Below are positions 1-8,588 of a DNA stretch of 64,000 nt, piece by piece. Location: the NCBI RefSeq assembly GCF_037055355.1, contig NZ_CP146350.1, forward strand, positions 5,789,001-5,853,000, given 5' to 3'. The notes under the pieces were generated by a model. It was not told the origin of the DNA. It searched no databases and worked only from the letters and a program-made list of their open reading frames with translations. How positions within the stretch are numbered: position 1 is the first letter of the stretch; each line of letters opens with the position of its first letter. The DNA is from Streptomyces sp. DG1A-41. Lineage in GTDB: Bacteria > Actinomycetota > Actinomycetes > Streptomycetales > Streptomycetaceae. Both the position numbers and the translations under genes were made by a program.

Positions 1-10
1 CACAGAAGAC

Positions 11-916
11 ATGGCACAGATGTCGAAGGTGCTGGCCCCCCGCCTCGCGTACTTCGCCGGCGTGGCCCGCACCGAGCACGTCACCCGCGCCGCCCAGGAG
101 ATGAACGTCCCCCAGTCGACCCTCTCCCGGGCCATGGCCCGCCTGGAGCAGGACCTCGGCGTGGATCTCTTCGCCCGCCACGGCCGCACGGTCTCCCTCA
201 CCCCGGCCGGGCGTACCTTCCTCACCTCCGTCGAGCGCGCCCTGGCCGAGGTCGAGCGCGCCGCCGAGCAGGTCCGGGCCGACGCCGACCCCGCCACCGG
301 CAAGGTCGCCTTCGGCTTCCTGCACACCATGGGCGCCGAGACGGTCCCGGGCCTCCTCCAGGCCTTCCGCGCCGATCATCCGCGCGTCCGCTTCAGCCTC
401 GTCCAGAACTACGGCGAGGCCATGCTCGAACGCCTCCGCGCCGGCGAACTGGACCTGTGCCTGACGTCCCCCGTCCCCGACGCCCCCGACCTGGTCGCCC
501 GCCGCCTCGACGAGCAGAAACTCCGCCTGGTCGTCCCGGCCGACCACCCCCTCGCCACCCGTCGGCGCATCCGCCTGGCCGAAGCGGCCGACGAGACCTT
601 CGTCACCCTGGAACCCGGCTACGGCATGCGCCGCATCACCGACGACCTCTGCAAGGAGGCCGGCTTCAAGCCCCGCATCGCCTTCGAGGGCGAGGAGGCG
701 GAAACCCTGCGGGGCCTGGTGGCAGCGGGCCTCGGCGTCGCCCTCCTGCCCCCACCGGCCGTCCCCCGCCCGGGAGTGGTCGAACTGACGGTCACGTCCC
801 CCCGAGCGGCCCGCGAAATCGGCGTGGCCTGGCTGGAGGGCCACCCGGACACACCCCCGGTAGCAGCCTTCAAGAAGTTCCTGCTCTCAAGAAGAGGCAG
901 CTTGTTGCCGACCTAG
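11..916 (+). CDS. LysR-family transcriptional regulator
   Basis: A 301-residue DNA-binding regulator. The N-terminal winged helix-turn-helix (about residues 8-65) has the LysR pattern in which the recognition helix reads VPQSTLSRAMARLEQDLG, followed by LFARHGRTVSLTPAGR. The rest is a two-lobed substrate-binding domain (about 95-290) that would bind a small effector. The length is normal for the family. ATG at 11 is used; a second in-frame ATG lies four codons later. It faces the hydrolase gene convergently, so the usual divergent LysR target is not visible here and lies, if anywhere, left of the window. Target and effector are unknown. Confidence 0.9.
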   Translation: MAQMSKVLAPRLAYFAGVARTEHVTRAAQEMNVPQSTLSRAMARLEQDLGVDLFARHGRTVSLTPAGRTFLTSVERALAEVERAAEQVRADADPATGKVAFGFLHTMGAETVPGLLQAFRADHPRVRFSLVQNYGEAMLERLRAGELDLCLTSPVPDAPDLVARRLDEQKLRLVVPADHPLATRRRIRLAEAADETFVTLEPGYGMRRITDDLCKEAGFKPRIAFEGEEAETLRGLVAAGLGVALLPPPAVPRPGVVELTVTSPRAAREIGVAWLEGHPDTPPVAAFKKFLLSRRGSLLPT

Positions 917-980
917 CGGCGCGGCTGTATCCATGTGCGGCTCCGCCGCGCGGGCGCGAGCAACCACCGACAACCCGCAC
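914..980 (+). repeat. Probable dispersed Streptomyces intergenic repeat with a short hairpin
   Basis: This begins at the stop codon of the LysR gene. It contains GCGGCTCCGCCGC, which folds into a 5-bp hairpin with a 3-base loop. I recall near-identical sequence (CTGTATCCATGTGCGGCTCC and what follows) downstream of many genes in Streptomyces genomes. Only one copy is in this window, so the repeat nature rests on memory. It may act as a transcript end for the convergent pair. Confidence 0.4.
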
Positions 981-1008
981 CCCGAAACCACAAGCACCTC
1001 AAACGGCG

Positions 1009-1767
1009 CTACCGCCTCGAAGGACTGAACCCCGCAGCCAGTGGCATCCGCAACCCCAACGGCGGTGGCGCGGCAAACGCATCCCGCACAGGCCGGGACA
1101 CGTCCCGCCCGAACAGGACCCCCATCACGAAGTCCTCGGCCAACGCGAGGACTTCGTCCCGGTACTGACTCAACCCGTGCCCGTCCGCATGCACTTCGAA
1201 CCGGCACACATCCCGATTCGCCTTCTTCGCACGCGCCGCCAGCCGGAACGACAACTCGGGATCCGTCCGCGCGTCGTTCGTGCCGTGCACGATCAGCACC
1301 TGCCGCCCCACCAGCTGCTTCACCGGTTCGGGTGGCGCGGCCACATCCTCCTCCGGCAGCCAGGGAGCGAGCGCCAGTACGGAGTTGACGGCCTCGTGCC
1401 CAGCCGCCCGCAACCCGGCCCGGCCGCCCATGCCGATACCGGCGAGGCAGACGGGAACGTCTCCGTAACGCCGTACGACCTCGTCGGCCGCCCAGGCCGC
1501 GTCGGCCGCGAGGTTGGCCTCGCTGCCGTTCCAGCCGCGGTAGCGGTAGTGCACCACGTGTGTGACGAGACCCTCGTCCCGGCCCGCGCGGGCCAGGCGG
1601 CGCCCCAGGGCGCGTACGGAGGCGGTCGCCACCATGGGAGACGGTCTGCGGCCGGAGACCTCGTCGCCGCCGGGGAGCAGCAGCACGACGCCGCTCACCG
1701 CCGACGGCGCCGGACCGAATGTCCTGCCCAGCCGGGCCCTGCGAACCGGCGTCGGTTGGTGTGCCAT
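1009..1767 (-). CDS. Alpha/beta-hydrolase fold protein with substituted nucleophile
   Basis: A 252-residue dienelactone-hydrolase-like alpha/beta-hydrolase fold. The first strand and oxyanion loop read VVLLLPGGDE (about 27-36). The nucleophile elbow, normally G-x-S-x-G, reads G110-I-G112-M-G114, so the Ser position is Gly. The likely acid loop HGTNDARTDP and the histidine loop ADGHGLSQYRDE are kept. This makes a classical serine-hydrolase mechanism unlikely; it could be a non-catalytic or altered member. It is divergent from adenosine deaminase across 123 bases that contain that gene's operator. Confidence 0.85.
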   Translation of the reverse strand: MAHQPTPVRRARLGRTFGPAPSAVSGVVLLLPGGDEVSGRRPSPMVATASVRALGRRLARAGRDEGLVTHVVHYRYRGWNGSEANLAADAAWAADEVVRRYGDVPVCLAGIGMGGRAGLRAAGHEAVNSVLALAPWLPEEDVAAPPEPVKQLVGRQVLIVHGTNDARTDPELSFRLAARAKKANRDVCRFEVHADGHGLSQYRDEVLALAEDFVMGVLFGRDVSRPVRDAFAAPPPLGLRMPLAAGFSPSRR

Positions 1768-1862
1768 GACAGAACAGTGTCAGAAGCGCGGGTGTACTCG
1801 ACCCGTCCTTGGGGTCACCGTTAGGTATCGACGGAAACGCAAAGGATACGAGGACCCGCCAT

Positions 1863-1874
1863 CTACGCGCGTAG
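1863..1874. promoter_or_regulatory. Putative nucleoside-regulon operator, copy 1 (before add)
   Basis: A perfect 12-bp palindrome, CTACGCGCGTAG, 16 bases before the adenosine deaminase ATG. It overlaps the start of the AGGAG ribosome-binding sequence (1873-1877). The same 12-mer occurs twice more, before deoC and before purine nucleoside phosphorylase. The position at the 5' leader suggests repression. The binding protein is not known to me. Confidence 0.7.
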
Positions 1875-1890
1875 GAGTTAGAGTGCGGAA

Positions 1891-3048
1891 ATGACGAGCC
1901 AGACCATCGCGAACACCCCGACACCGGAGCAGATCCACCGGGCGCCCAAGGTTCTGCTGCACGACCACCTCGACGGCGGCCTGCGTCCCGCCACGATCGT
2001 CGAACTCGCCCACGCGACGGGCTACTCCCAGCTCCCCGAGACCGACCCGGAGAAACTCGGCGTCTGGTTCCGCGAGGCCGCCGACTCCGGTTCCCTGGAA
2101 CGGTACTTGGAGACCTTCTCGCACACCGTCGGCGTCATGCAGACCCGCGACGCCCTGGTCCGGATCGCCGCCGAGTGCGCCGAGGACCTCGCCGAGGACG
2201 GCGTCGTCTACGCCGAGGTGCGCTACGCCCCCGAGCAGCACCTGGAGGGCGGCCTGAGCCTCGAAGAGGTCGTCGAGGCAGTCAACGAGGGCTTCCGGGA
2301 AGGGGAGCGCCGGGCGCGGGAGAAGGGCCTGCGCATCCGCGTCGGGGCCCTGCTCACCGCCATGCGGCACGCGGCCCGCGCCCTGGAGATCGCCGAACTC
2401 GCCAACCGCCACCGGGACCTGGGAGTGGTGGGTTTCGACATTGCGGGTGCCGAGGCCGGCTACCCGCCCACCCGGCACCTGGACGCCTTCGAGTACCTCA
2501 AGCGCGAGAACAACCACTTCACCATCCACGCCGGCGAGGCCTTCGGGCTGCCCTCCATCTGGCAGGCCCTCCAGTGGTGCGGCGCCGACCGGCTCGGGCA
2601 CGGCGTGCGGATCATCGACGACATCCGGGTCCACGAGGACGGCAGCGTCGAACTCGGGCGGCTCGCCTCGTACGTCCGGGACAAGCGCATCCCCCTGGAG
2701 CTGTGCCCGAGCTCCAACCTCCAGACCGGGGCGGCGGCCTCGTACGCCGAGCACCCCATCGGACTGCTGCGCCGGCTGCACTTCCGCGCCACGGTGAACA
2801 CCGACAACCGCCTCATGTCCCACACCAGCATGAGCCGGGAATTCGAGCACCTGGTCGAGGCATTCGGTTACACGCTCGACGATATCCAATGGTTTTCTGT
2901 CAATGCTATGAAGTCGGCGTTCATTCCTTTCGATGAACGGCTGGCCATGATCAATGACGTGATCAAGCCCGGATATGCCGAGCTGAAATCCGAATGGCTG
3001 TTCCGGCAGACCGCCTCCACCAGCGGTTCTGCGGCCTCGGAGAACTGA
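1891..3048 (+). CDS. add: Adenosine deaminase
   Basis: This cytoplasmic zinc enzyme converts adenosine and deoxyadenosine to inosine and deoxyinosine, which the nucleoside phosphorylase at 19.0 kb can then split. It has 385 residues, normal for the family. Visible motifs are the metal site H24-D-H26-L-D-G, the active-site H213-A-G-E216, and N303-T-D305-N306, where D305 is the metal-ligand position. The usual second Asp of NTDD is Asn, a form I associate with actinobacterial members. AGGAG at 1873-1877 lies 13 bases before the ATG. The CTACGCGCGTAG palindrome overlaps this leader, so expression is probably tied to the other nucleoside genes. The last 60 codons use clearly more A/T-ending codons than the rest. 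Confidence 0.93.
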   Translation: MTSQTIANTPTPEQIHRAPKVLLHDHLDGGLRPATIVELAHATGYSQLPETDPEKLGVWFREAADSGSLERYLETFSHTVGVMQTRDALVRIAAECAEDLAEDGVVYAEVRYAPEQHLEGGLSLEEVVEAVNEGFREGERRAREKGLRIRVGALLTAMRHAARALEIAELANRHRDLGVVGFDIAGAEAGYPPTRHLDAFEYLKRENNHFTIHAGEAFGLPSIWQALQWCGADRLGHGVRIIDDIRVHEDGSVELGRLASYVRDKRIPLELCPSSNLQTGAAASYAEHPIGLLRRLHFRATVNTDNRLMSHTSMSREFEHLVEAFGYTLDDIQWFSVNAMKSAFIPFDERLAMINDVIKPGYAELKSEWLFRQTASTSGSAASEN

Positions 3049-3189
3049 CCTGGGGTTCATTGGCACGCAGGGGATGCGGGCGGTGTTCACAAGCCGTCCA
3101 TATTTCTATGTTTGCGGCGGGTGGTGCCGCCTGATTACGGTCGTTGCACCGCTCACACACCCCGTCACCCCATGATGAGGACGCATTTC

Positions 3190-3543
3190 ATGAAGCAGTC
3201 TGCTGCCAGGACTCTCGGTGTCGCCGCCCTCGGTGCCGCCTTCGCCGCCGCCGGTGCGGGCGCCGCCAACGCCGCCCCGGCCCTCCCGGACACCGCTCAG
3301 ACGCTGGAGACCGTCACCCAGGCGCTTCCGGCGGAGCAGCCCTCCCGGACGCTGCCGGGCTCGGGTGAGGCGCTGGGTCAGGGGCAGACGGCGGCCGGTG
3401 CCGGTCTCGCCGCCGCCCAGCCCGTCGCCGAGCAGCTGCTCGCCGGGGGCTCGGCCGGGCCCGCCGCCGAGCTGCTCGGCGGGCTGCCGGTGCAGGGCCT
3501 GCCCACGCACGGCCTGCCGGTGAACGGCGTTCCGGTCGGCTGA
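3190..3543 (+). CDS. Small secreted protein, hypothetical
   Basis: A 117-residue protein with a clear signal peptide: MKQSAART, then a run of Ala/Gly/Val, and cleavage probably after NAA (about residue 31). The mature part is rich in Ala, Gly, Leu and Pro and ends in short repeats of the kind GLPVQGLPTHGLPVNGVPVG. ATG at 3190 is chosen because GAGGAC sits 7-12 bases upstream and the signal peptide starts there; a longer in-frame reading begins at 3112. Similar small exported proteins occur in many streptomycetes, but I know of no function. It ends in a strong terminator. Confidence 0.75.
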   Translation: MKQSAARTLGVAALGAAFAAAGAGAANAAPALPDTAQTLETVTQALPAEQPSRTLPGSGEALGQGQTAAGAGLAAAQPVAEQLLAGGSAGPAAELLGGLPVQGLPTHGLPVNGVPVG

Positions 3544-3565
3544 ACCTCCCGCCCGGGCGGAACAC

Positions 3566-3612
3566 ACACCGATGGGGCGCACCCCTGGACACAGGGTGCG
3601 CCCCATCGGTGT
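3566..3612. terminator. Strong bidirectional terminator
   Basis: A 19-bp perfect stem (3566-3584 with 3594-3612), 9-base loop and a following T run. It lies between the convergent secreted-protein gene and the PspC gene, so it can serve both. Confidence 0.9.
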
Positions 3613-3628
3613 TTTCGCGTACAGGCCG

Positions 3629-3841
3629 TTACCAGGCCGTCTGTGCCTTGTTCCGCACCTTGCTCTCCGAGGGCAGCAGGATCCACAGCGCGATGTACAG
3701 CAGGAACTGCGGGCCGGGCAGCAGGCACGAGACCAGGAAGATCACCCGCATCGTCGTCGCGGAGGTGCCGAAGCGCTGTGCCAGCGCGGCGCACACTCCG
3801 CCGATCATGCGGCCGTGGGTGGGGCGGGCGAGGCGGGACAT
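3629..3841 (-). CDS. PspC-domain membrane protein
   Basis: A 70-residue protein that is almost entirely one PspC domain: RLARPTHGRMIGGVCAALAQRFG, then a hydrophobic segment (about 32-57) that includes the LLPGPQFLLYIALWILLP pattern. PspC proteins sit in the inner membrane and in other bacteria take part in envelope-stress responses. Here it stands alone, with no PspA or PspB next to it. It is preceded, 65 bases away, by the VanZ gene on the same strand and could be co-transcribed with it. Confidence 0.85.
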   Translation of the reverse strand: MSRLARPTHGRMIGGVCAALAQRFGTSATTMRVIFLVSCLLPGPQFLLYIALWILLPSESKVRNKAQTAW

Positions 3842-3906
3842 GTGCGGCTCCTTCGTGAGGCGTCGGCGTGAGGTCTCTCGTCCGAGTACCCCATCTGCAC
3901 TCCACG

Positions 3907-4491
3907 CTACGGAGACGAAGGGGGCAAAGCGTCGCTCCAGGGGGCGATCCCGACCCTGGGAATCGTCGGGGTCCGACCCTCAGCCGGCTCCTGCGGGGCA
4001 AGCGGCGTACTGGTCAGACGCGCGAGAGTGCGGCGGCGCAGCCAGGAGCGGCCGGCCGGGACGAGCGCGAGATGCGCGAGGGCCACGCCCGCGGTGTTCA
4101 GGAACAGCGAGTCGACGTCGACGACCTGACCCGGAACGCCGGTCTGGAGCAGTTCGATGCCCAGCGACAGCAGGGCGCCGGCCGTGACGGTGCGCAGCAG
4201 GGACGCCAGGGGCGAGACGGTCAGTCTGCCGCTCACCATCGGCAGCAGCACGCCCAGCGGAGCGAGCAGCGCCAGCTTCTCGCCGATGTGACGGGCCGCC
4301 TCCGGCCATCCCAGGGCGAGATCGGCCCGGATGCCGTCGAACGGCCGCAGATTGGCGGGCATCACCCAGGGCACGTCCAGCGGCCGCAGCGTGAACCAGG
4401 CGACGAACGCGAGGTGTGCGACGAGGAGGACACCTCCTGTCACACGGATGCGGAACTCGGCGCTGCCGCCGATGGAGCCTTGACGCTGCAC
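3907..4491 (-). CDS. VanZ-family membrane protein
   Basis: A 194-residue protein with four hydrophobic segments and the VanZ pattern (FTLRPLDVPW, then EKLALLAPLGVLLP, then ELLQTGVPGQVVDVDSLFLN with its conserved acidic residues). VanZ proteins give low-level teicoplanin resistance in enterococci; most relatives have no known function. The C-terminal 50 residues are a polar tail. Translation starts at GTG 4491 behind AGGGGGG. It follows the afsQ operon on the same strand after 95 bases, and any functional link with it is unproven. Confidence 0.85.
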   Translation of the reverse strand: MQRQGSIGGSAEFRIRVTGGVLLVAHLAFVAWFTLRPLDVPWVMPANLRPFDGIRADLALGWPEAARHIGEKLALLAPLGVLLPMVSGRLTVSPLASLLRTVTAGALLSLGIELLQTGVPGQVVDVDSLFLNTAGVALAHLALVPAGRSWLRRRTLARLTSTPLAPQEPAEGRTPTIPRVGIAPWSDALPPSSP

Positions 4492-4586
4492 GCCCCCCTA
4501 GACGCGACCTCCGGCGGAATCGGTTCCGCGATACCGCCCGATACGCCGGTGAGGCATGCGCCACAACCCCTCGGAGCCCGGCCCGC

Positions 4587-5204
4587 TCACTCTCCGGCCA
4601 CGTCCCTGGACGGCGGTTCCTTGCTGCCCGGGCGGGCCCGCACCTCGTCGGTGCACTGCCAGCGGCGCGGGGGCTCGGCGCCGGGGCCGCCCAGGACCAC
4701 GGAGCCGTCGCCCTCGGCGGCCGCCGAGTCGGAGAAGGTGCAGACGATCTGGGCGAGGGCGTACGAGGTGAGGCTGTCCGGCGCCGTGCTCAGCCGCAGC
4801 GTGTCCTCCGGATCGCCGGGCCGGGGCCCGCTCACGGTGATGCCGCCGCGTACGTCCGTGCTGTCGCCGGCCTCCTTCTCGGCGGGCGACGGCGGCGTCG
4901 CGAGCTGGTTCAGCAGGCCCTGCGCCACCAGCATGCGCCGCCCGGAGTCGGCCGCGCCGTCCGGGACCCGTACGGTCCGGTCGACGGTCACCAGCGACGA
5001 CCCGCACAGCAGGAACACCTGCACCGGCAGCCCCCGGGCGGCCTGTGCCGACGCGTCCGGCTCGGCGAGCGAACAGCGCACCCGCGAGGGCGCGGGCCCG
5101 AAGTTCGTCGGCACCTCCGTGGCCCGGATCCCGCAGCCGGCGAGCAGCAGGGCGAGCACGGACACGGCACCGATCCGAGCCCCGGACACGAGACGTGTGG
5201 TCAT
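4587..5204 (-). CDS. Lipoprotein of the afsQ operon
   Basis: A 205-residue exported lipoprotein. The signal peptide ends in the lipobox LLAGC with the lipidated Cys at about residue 24, followed by a GerMN-like body (SLVTVDRTVRVPD, then NQLATPPSPAEKEAG). Its ATG overlaps the afsQ2 stop (TGATG), so the two are translationally coupled. In S. coelicolor the matching gene is the third of the afsQ cluster (SCO4905 by recall). The position suggests it is an envelope partner or input for the AfsQ2 sensor; that is inference from context. Confidence 0.85.
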   Translation of the reverse strand: MTTRLVSGARIGAVSVLALLLAGCGIRATEVPTNFGPAPSRVRCSLAEPDASAQAARGLPVQVFLLCGSSLVTVDRTVRVPDGAADSGRRMLVAQGLLNQLATPPSPAEKEAGDSTDVRGGITVSGPRPGDPEDTLRLSTAPDSLTSYALAQIVCTFSDSAAAEGDGSVVLGGPGAEPPRRWQCTDEVRARPGSKEPPSRDVAGE

Positions 5205-6841
5205 CAGGCGTCCCCCTTCGAGTCCTCGCCCTGGTCCTGGTCGGTGTCGTCCTCGTGCTTCCGCTCGCCTTCGGCGGGCTGCTCCCCCGGAGCGTACGTG
5301 TGGCGCGGGAGCCGCAGGGTGAACACCGCGCCCGAGTCGGGCGAGTTGGCCGCGGTGAGTTCGCCGCCGTGGATGTGGGCGTTCTCCAGGGCGATGGACA
5401 GGCCCAGGCCGCTGCCCTCGGAGCGCGGCCGGGAGGCGCTGGCCTTGTAGAAGCGGTCGAAGACGTGCGGCAGGACGTCCTCGGGGATGCCGGGCCCGTG
5501 GTCCCGCACCTCGATGACGATCGAGTCGTCCTCCTCACGGACCGACACCCGCACCGGGGAGCCGCCGTGCTTGAGCGCGTTGCCGATGAGGTTGGCCAGG
5601 ATGACGTCCAGACGACGCGGATCGAGGCGGGCGTGGATGCCGCGCTCCGCGTCCAGCTCGACCGCGTCCAGCCAGGCGCGGGCGTCGATGCACGCGGTGA
5701 TCTGGTCGGCGATGTCGACGTCGTCCAGGACGAGCCGGGCCGTGCCCGCGTCGAAGCGGGTGACCTCCATCAGGTTCTCGACCAGGTCGTTCAGCCGCCG
5801 CGTCTCGCTGACCACCAGCCGCACGGCCGGCTCGATCATCGGGTCCATGCTGCCGGTCTCCGCCTCCAGCTCCTCCTCCAGCACCTCCGTCACGGCGGTG
5901 ATGGCGGTGAGTGGCGTACGCAGCTCATGGCTCATGTCGGCCACGAACCGCCGGGACGCCTCGTCCCGCGCGGCCATGTCGGCGACCCGCTTCTCCAGCG
6001 CCTCGGCCGCCTTGTTGAACGTCCGGGACAGGTCGGCGAGTTCGTCGGTCCCGGACACCCTGAGCCGGGTGTCCAGCTTGCCCTCGCCGAGCCGCCGCGC
6101 GGCCGTCCCGAGCCGCTGCACCGGCTTCAGCACCGTCGTCGCCGCGGCCTGCGCGAGCAGCGCCGAGCCGATCAGCGCGAGCCCCGTGGCGATCCCCAGC
6201 GACCAGGCCAGCGAGTTGAGGTCCTTCGCCTCCGGCTCCAGCGACTTCAGCATGTAACCGGTCGGACCGCCGCCGATCACCCGCGTCCCGGCCACTAGGT
6301 ACGGCGTGTCGTGGTCTATGACCCGCTGCCAGTACAGGTGGTGCGGGTGCTTGTCGGCCCCGTCGGTCTTCTGCGTCTTGTTCACCGCCGTGCGCAGCGA
6401 GACCGGCACGTCCCGCAGCGAGAAGCCGCTCAGACCGCCGGAGCTGCCGTAGACGGTCCTGCCCTCGGCGTTGCTCGCGACCAGCAGCACGCTGAAGCGC
6501 TGGTCGCTGCCGGCCATCTGGCCCGCGGTGTGCTGGAGCTCGTCCTGCGTCGGATGCTCGGGCAGTGCGCCCGCCCGGTTCTGCATCTCCTGCTCGAAGT
6601 CGCGCAGCACGGCGTCCTGGGTGCGGGTGAGCACGGCCTCGCGGTTGAGCCAGTAGGCGATGCCGGACGCGGACACGGCGGCCGTCAGCGCCACCAGGCC
6701 GAAGACGACGACCAGCCTCAGCCGCAGGCTCGTGAAGCGCAGCCGCGACAGAACTCCCTTGCGCGCCGCGGTCCAGCCGCGGTCCCCCCTTGGTGGTGCC
6801 GCTGTGTCACTGAGGCGGATCCAGCCGGTAGCCGACACCAC
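5204..6841 (-). CDS. afsQ2: Sensor histidine kinase AfsQ2
   Basis: Membrane sensor of the AfsQ1/Q2 two-component system, which in S. coelicolor affects antibiotic production and morphology in a nitrogen-dependent manner. The 545-residue reading has a transmembrane helix at about 42-66, an extracytoplasmic sensor region, a second helix at about 215-238, a HAMP linker, and a HisKA motif DMSHELRTP with the phosphorylated His at residue 305. It also has the ATPase boxes LIGNALKHGG, DHGPGIPE and GSGLGLSI. The only usable starts are GTG codons at 6841/6838, which overlap afsQ1 by about 35 bases. The start is therefore less sure than the rest. Confidence 0.92.
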   Translation of the reverse strand: MVSATGWIRLSDTAAPPRGDRGWTAARKGVLSRLRFTSLRLRLVVVFGLVALTAAVSASGIAYWLNREAVLTRTQDAVLRDFEQEMQNRAGALPEHPTQDELQHTAGQMAGSDQRFSVLLVASNAEGRTVYGSSGGLSGFSLRDVPVSLRTAVNKTQKTDGADKHPHHLYWQRVIDHDTPYLVAGTRVIGGGPTGYMLKSLEPEAKDLNSLAWSLGIATGLALIGSALLAQAAATTVLKPVQRLGTAARRLGEGKLDTRLRVSGTDELADLSRTFNKAAEALEKRVADMAARDEASRRFVADMSHELRTPLTAITAVTEVLEEELEAETGSMDPMIEPAVRLVVSETRRLNDLVENLMEVTRFDAGTARLVLDDVDIADQITACIDARAWLDAVELDAERGIHARLDPRRLDVILANLIGNALKHGGSPVRVSVREEDDSIVIEVRDHGPGIPEDVLPHVFDRFYKASASRPRSEGSGLGLSIALENAHIHGGELTAANSPDSGAVFTLRLPRHTYAPGEQPAEGERKHEDDTDQDQGEDSKGDA

Positions 6842-7484
6842 GCACGGTACGGATCAGCGTCGGGGACGACGGCACGTCCTCGACCTTGGCGCGCAGCCGC
6901 TGGACACAGGCGTCCACGAGCCGTGAGTCGCCCAGGTAGTCGTGCTCCCACACCAGCCGCAGCAGCTGCTGCCGGGACAGCGCCTGCCCCGGCCGCCGGC
7001 TCAGCTCCAGCAGCAGCCGCAGCTCGGTCGGCGTGAGCTGGAGGTCCTCGCCGTTCTTCGTCACGGTCATCGCCGAGCGGTCGATGACGAGGCTGCCGAA
7101 CGTCGCCGCGTCGTTGGACTCCCGCTCGCCGCGCCGCAGCACGGCCCGGATCCGGGCGTCCAGTACCCGCCCCTGCACGGGCTTGACGACATAGTCGTCG
7201 GCGCCGGACTCCAGGCCGACGACCACGTCGATGTCGTCGCTGCGCGCGGTCAGCAGGATGATCGGCAACTGGTCCGTGCGCCGGATGCGCCGGCACACCT
7301 CGAACCCGTCGATGCCGGGCAGCATCACGTCCAGCACGATCAGATCCGGCCGCTGCTCGCGCAGCAGCTTCAGACCGTCCTCACCACTGGCAGCGGTCGC
7401 CACCCGGTGACCCTGGCGCGTCAGCGAGAGCTCCAGGGCCGTCCGGATGGCGTCGTCGTCCTCGATCAGCAACAGGGAAGGCAC
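6807..7484 (-). CDS. afsQ1: Response regulator AfsQ1
   Basis: OmpR/PhoB-class regulator of 225 residues when started at GTG 7484, the length I recall for AfsQ1. The receiver domain has the acidic pocket E8-D9-D10, the phosphorylated D52 (in LIVLDVMLPG), the T in LLTARSD and K in VVKPVQG. The C-terminal winged helix ends in RTVRGVGYRLDP. The frame stays open upstream to 7694, but that extension does not resemble a receiver domain. GTG 7490 is an alternative start. The gene is divergent from sigQ; the spacer has an AfsQ1-type box. Confidence 0.93.
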   Translation of the reverse strand: MPSLLLIEDDDAIRTALELSLTRQGHRVATAASGEDGLKLLREQRPDLIVLDVMLPGIDGFEVCRRIRRTDQLPIILLTARSDDIDVVVGLESGADDYVVKPVQGRVLDARIRAVLRRGERESNDAATFGSLVIDRSAMTVTKNGEDLQLTPTELRLLLELSRRPGQALSRQQLLRLVWEHDYLGDSRLVDACVQRLRAKVEDVPSSPTLIRTVRGVGYRLDPPQ

Positions 7485-7596
7485 GGGCACATTCTGGCCC
7501 ATGGAGGGGCCGGGGTTCGACCTGTGGGCCGATATGGGGCCCGCGCCTACCGCCGGCGCCTGTGCGCGAGCCGTGGCGGTCCTGTGGCCGACCCCT

Positions 7597-7612
7597 GTGA
7601 CAGGTCTGTGAC
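7597..7612. promoter_or_regulatory. AfsQ1 box between afsQ1 and sigQ
   Basis: GTGAC-AGGTCT-GTGAC is a direct repeat that fits the AfsQ1 recognition pattern GTnAC-n6-GTnAC as I remember it from S. coelicolor, where sigQ is a direct target. It is 109 bases before the sigQ start and 112 bases before the afsQ1 start. Confidence 0.75.
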
Positions 7613-7720
7613 AGTCGGCGGACACGGCCATGAAAGTGCGGCGGCAAGCTTTTCGCACAAGCAGGAAAGCCCGCCCGACCGGCGGGCCGCACACCGGAAG
7701 TCCACGACGGGGGGCGCGAG

Positions 7721-8476
7721 ATGAACACGCTGCACGGCACCAGCACCAGCGCAGTGATCACGCGTCTCCACGACGTGAACCGGGGTTCCGAGAAGTCCGG
7801 TGCCGTGAGCGGGCGGGGGTGCGCTCGCGGCACCGGGCGTCAGCACACCGCGTTCATGACGGTGGTTGACGCGCACACGGGGGACAGCAAGGGGACGGGG
7901 GCGGTTCACGGGGGAGCCGCGTACAGGGAGGACTCGGGGGAGCGCCGCTCGCTGTCGGAGGCGGAGTTCACCGCCTACGTCCAGGAGCGCCGCGCCTCCC
8001 TGTACGCCACCGCCTACCACCTCACCGGCGACCGCTTCGAGGCCGAGGACCTGCTCCAGAGCGCGCTGTTCTCGACGTACCGGGCGTGGGACCGGATCAG
8101 TGACAAGGCCGCGGTCGGCGGATACCTCCGCCGCACCATGACCAACCTGCACATCAGCGCCTGGCGGCGCCGCAAGCTCAACGAATACCCGACCGAGGAA
8201 CTGCCGGAGACGCCCGGCGACACGGACGCGATGCGCGGCACCGAACTGCGCGCGGTCCTGTGGCAGGCGCTGGCCCGGCTGCCCGAGCTCCAGCGCACCA
8301 TGCTGGTCCTGCGCTACTACGAGGGCCGCACGGACCCGGAGATCGCGGAGATCCTCGACATCAGTGTCGGCACGGTGAAGTCCAGCATCTGGCGGTCGCT
8401 CCGCCGGCTGCGCGAGGACGAGGTCCTCAGCTTCGGCCGTGACGAGGAGGACGCCTTCGGCGAGCTCGTGGCCTGA
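7721..8476 (+). CDS. sigQ: RNA polymerase sigma factor SigQ
   Basis: ECF-type sigma factor of 251 residues. An N-terminal extension of about 80 residues precedes region 2 (EFTAYVQERRASLYATAYHLTGDRFEAEDLLQ, with YRAWDRI and YLRRTMTNLHISAWRRRK). Region 4 (LPELQRTMLVLRYYEGRTDPEIAEILDISVGTVKSSIWRSLRRLR) lies at about 185-235. It belongs to the SigE-like group typical of actinobacteria. ATG 7721 follows GGGGGGCGCGAG. It is divergent from afsQ1/afsQ2, which control it in S. coelicolor, with the AfsQ1 box in the shared spacer. Confidence 0.92.
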   Translation: MNTLHGTSTSAVITRLHDVNRGSEKSGAVSGRGCARGTGRQHTAFMTVVDAHTGDSKGTGAVHGGAAYREDSGERRSLSEAEFTAYVQERRASLYATAYHLTGDRFEAEDLLQSALFSTYRAWDRISDKAAVGGYLRRTMTNLHISAWRRRKLNEYPTEELPETPGDTDAMRGTELRAVLWQALARLPELQRTMLVLRYYEGRTDPEIAEILDISVGTVKSSIWRSLRRLREDEVLSFGRDEEDAFGELVA

Positions 8477-8588
8477 AGGTTGGGGGGAAGCACCAAAGAG
8501 GCCCCACGGGGGACTGGAACCGGGGCCCACGGGGGAACTGCGGAGACGCTGGGGGGCGTCTCCTCAGGACAGTGGGGGACACGGGGGA

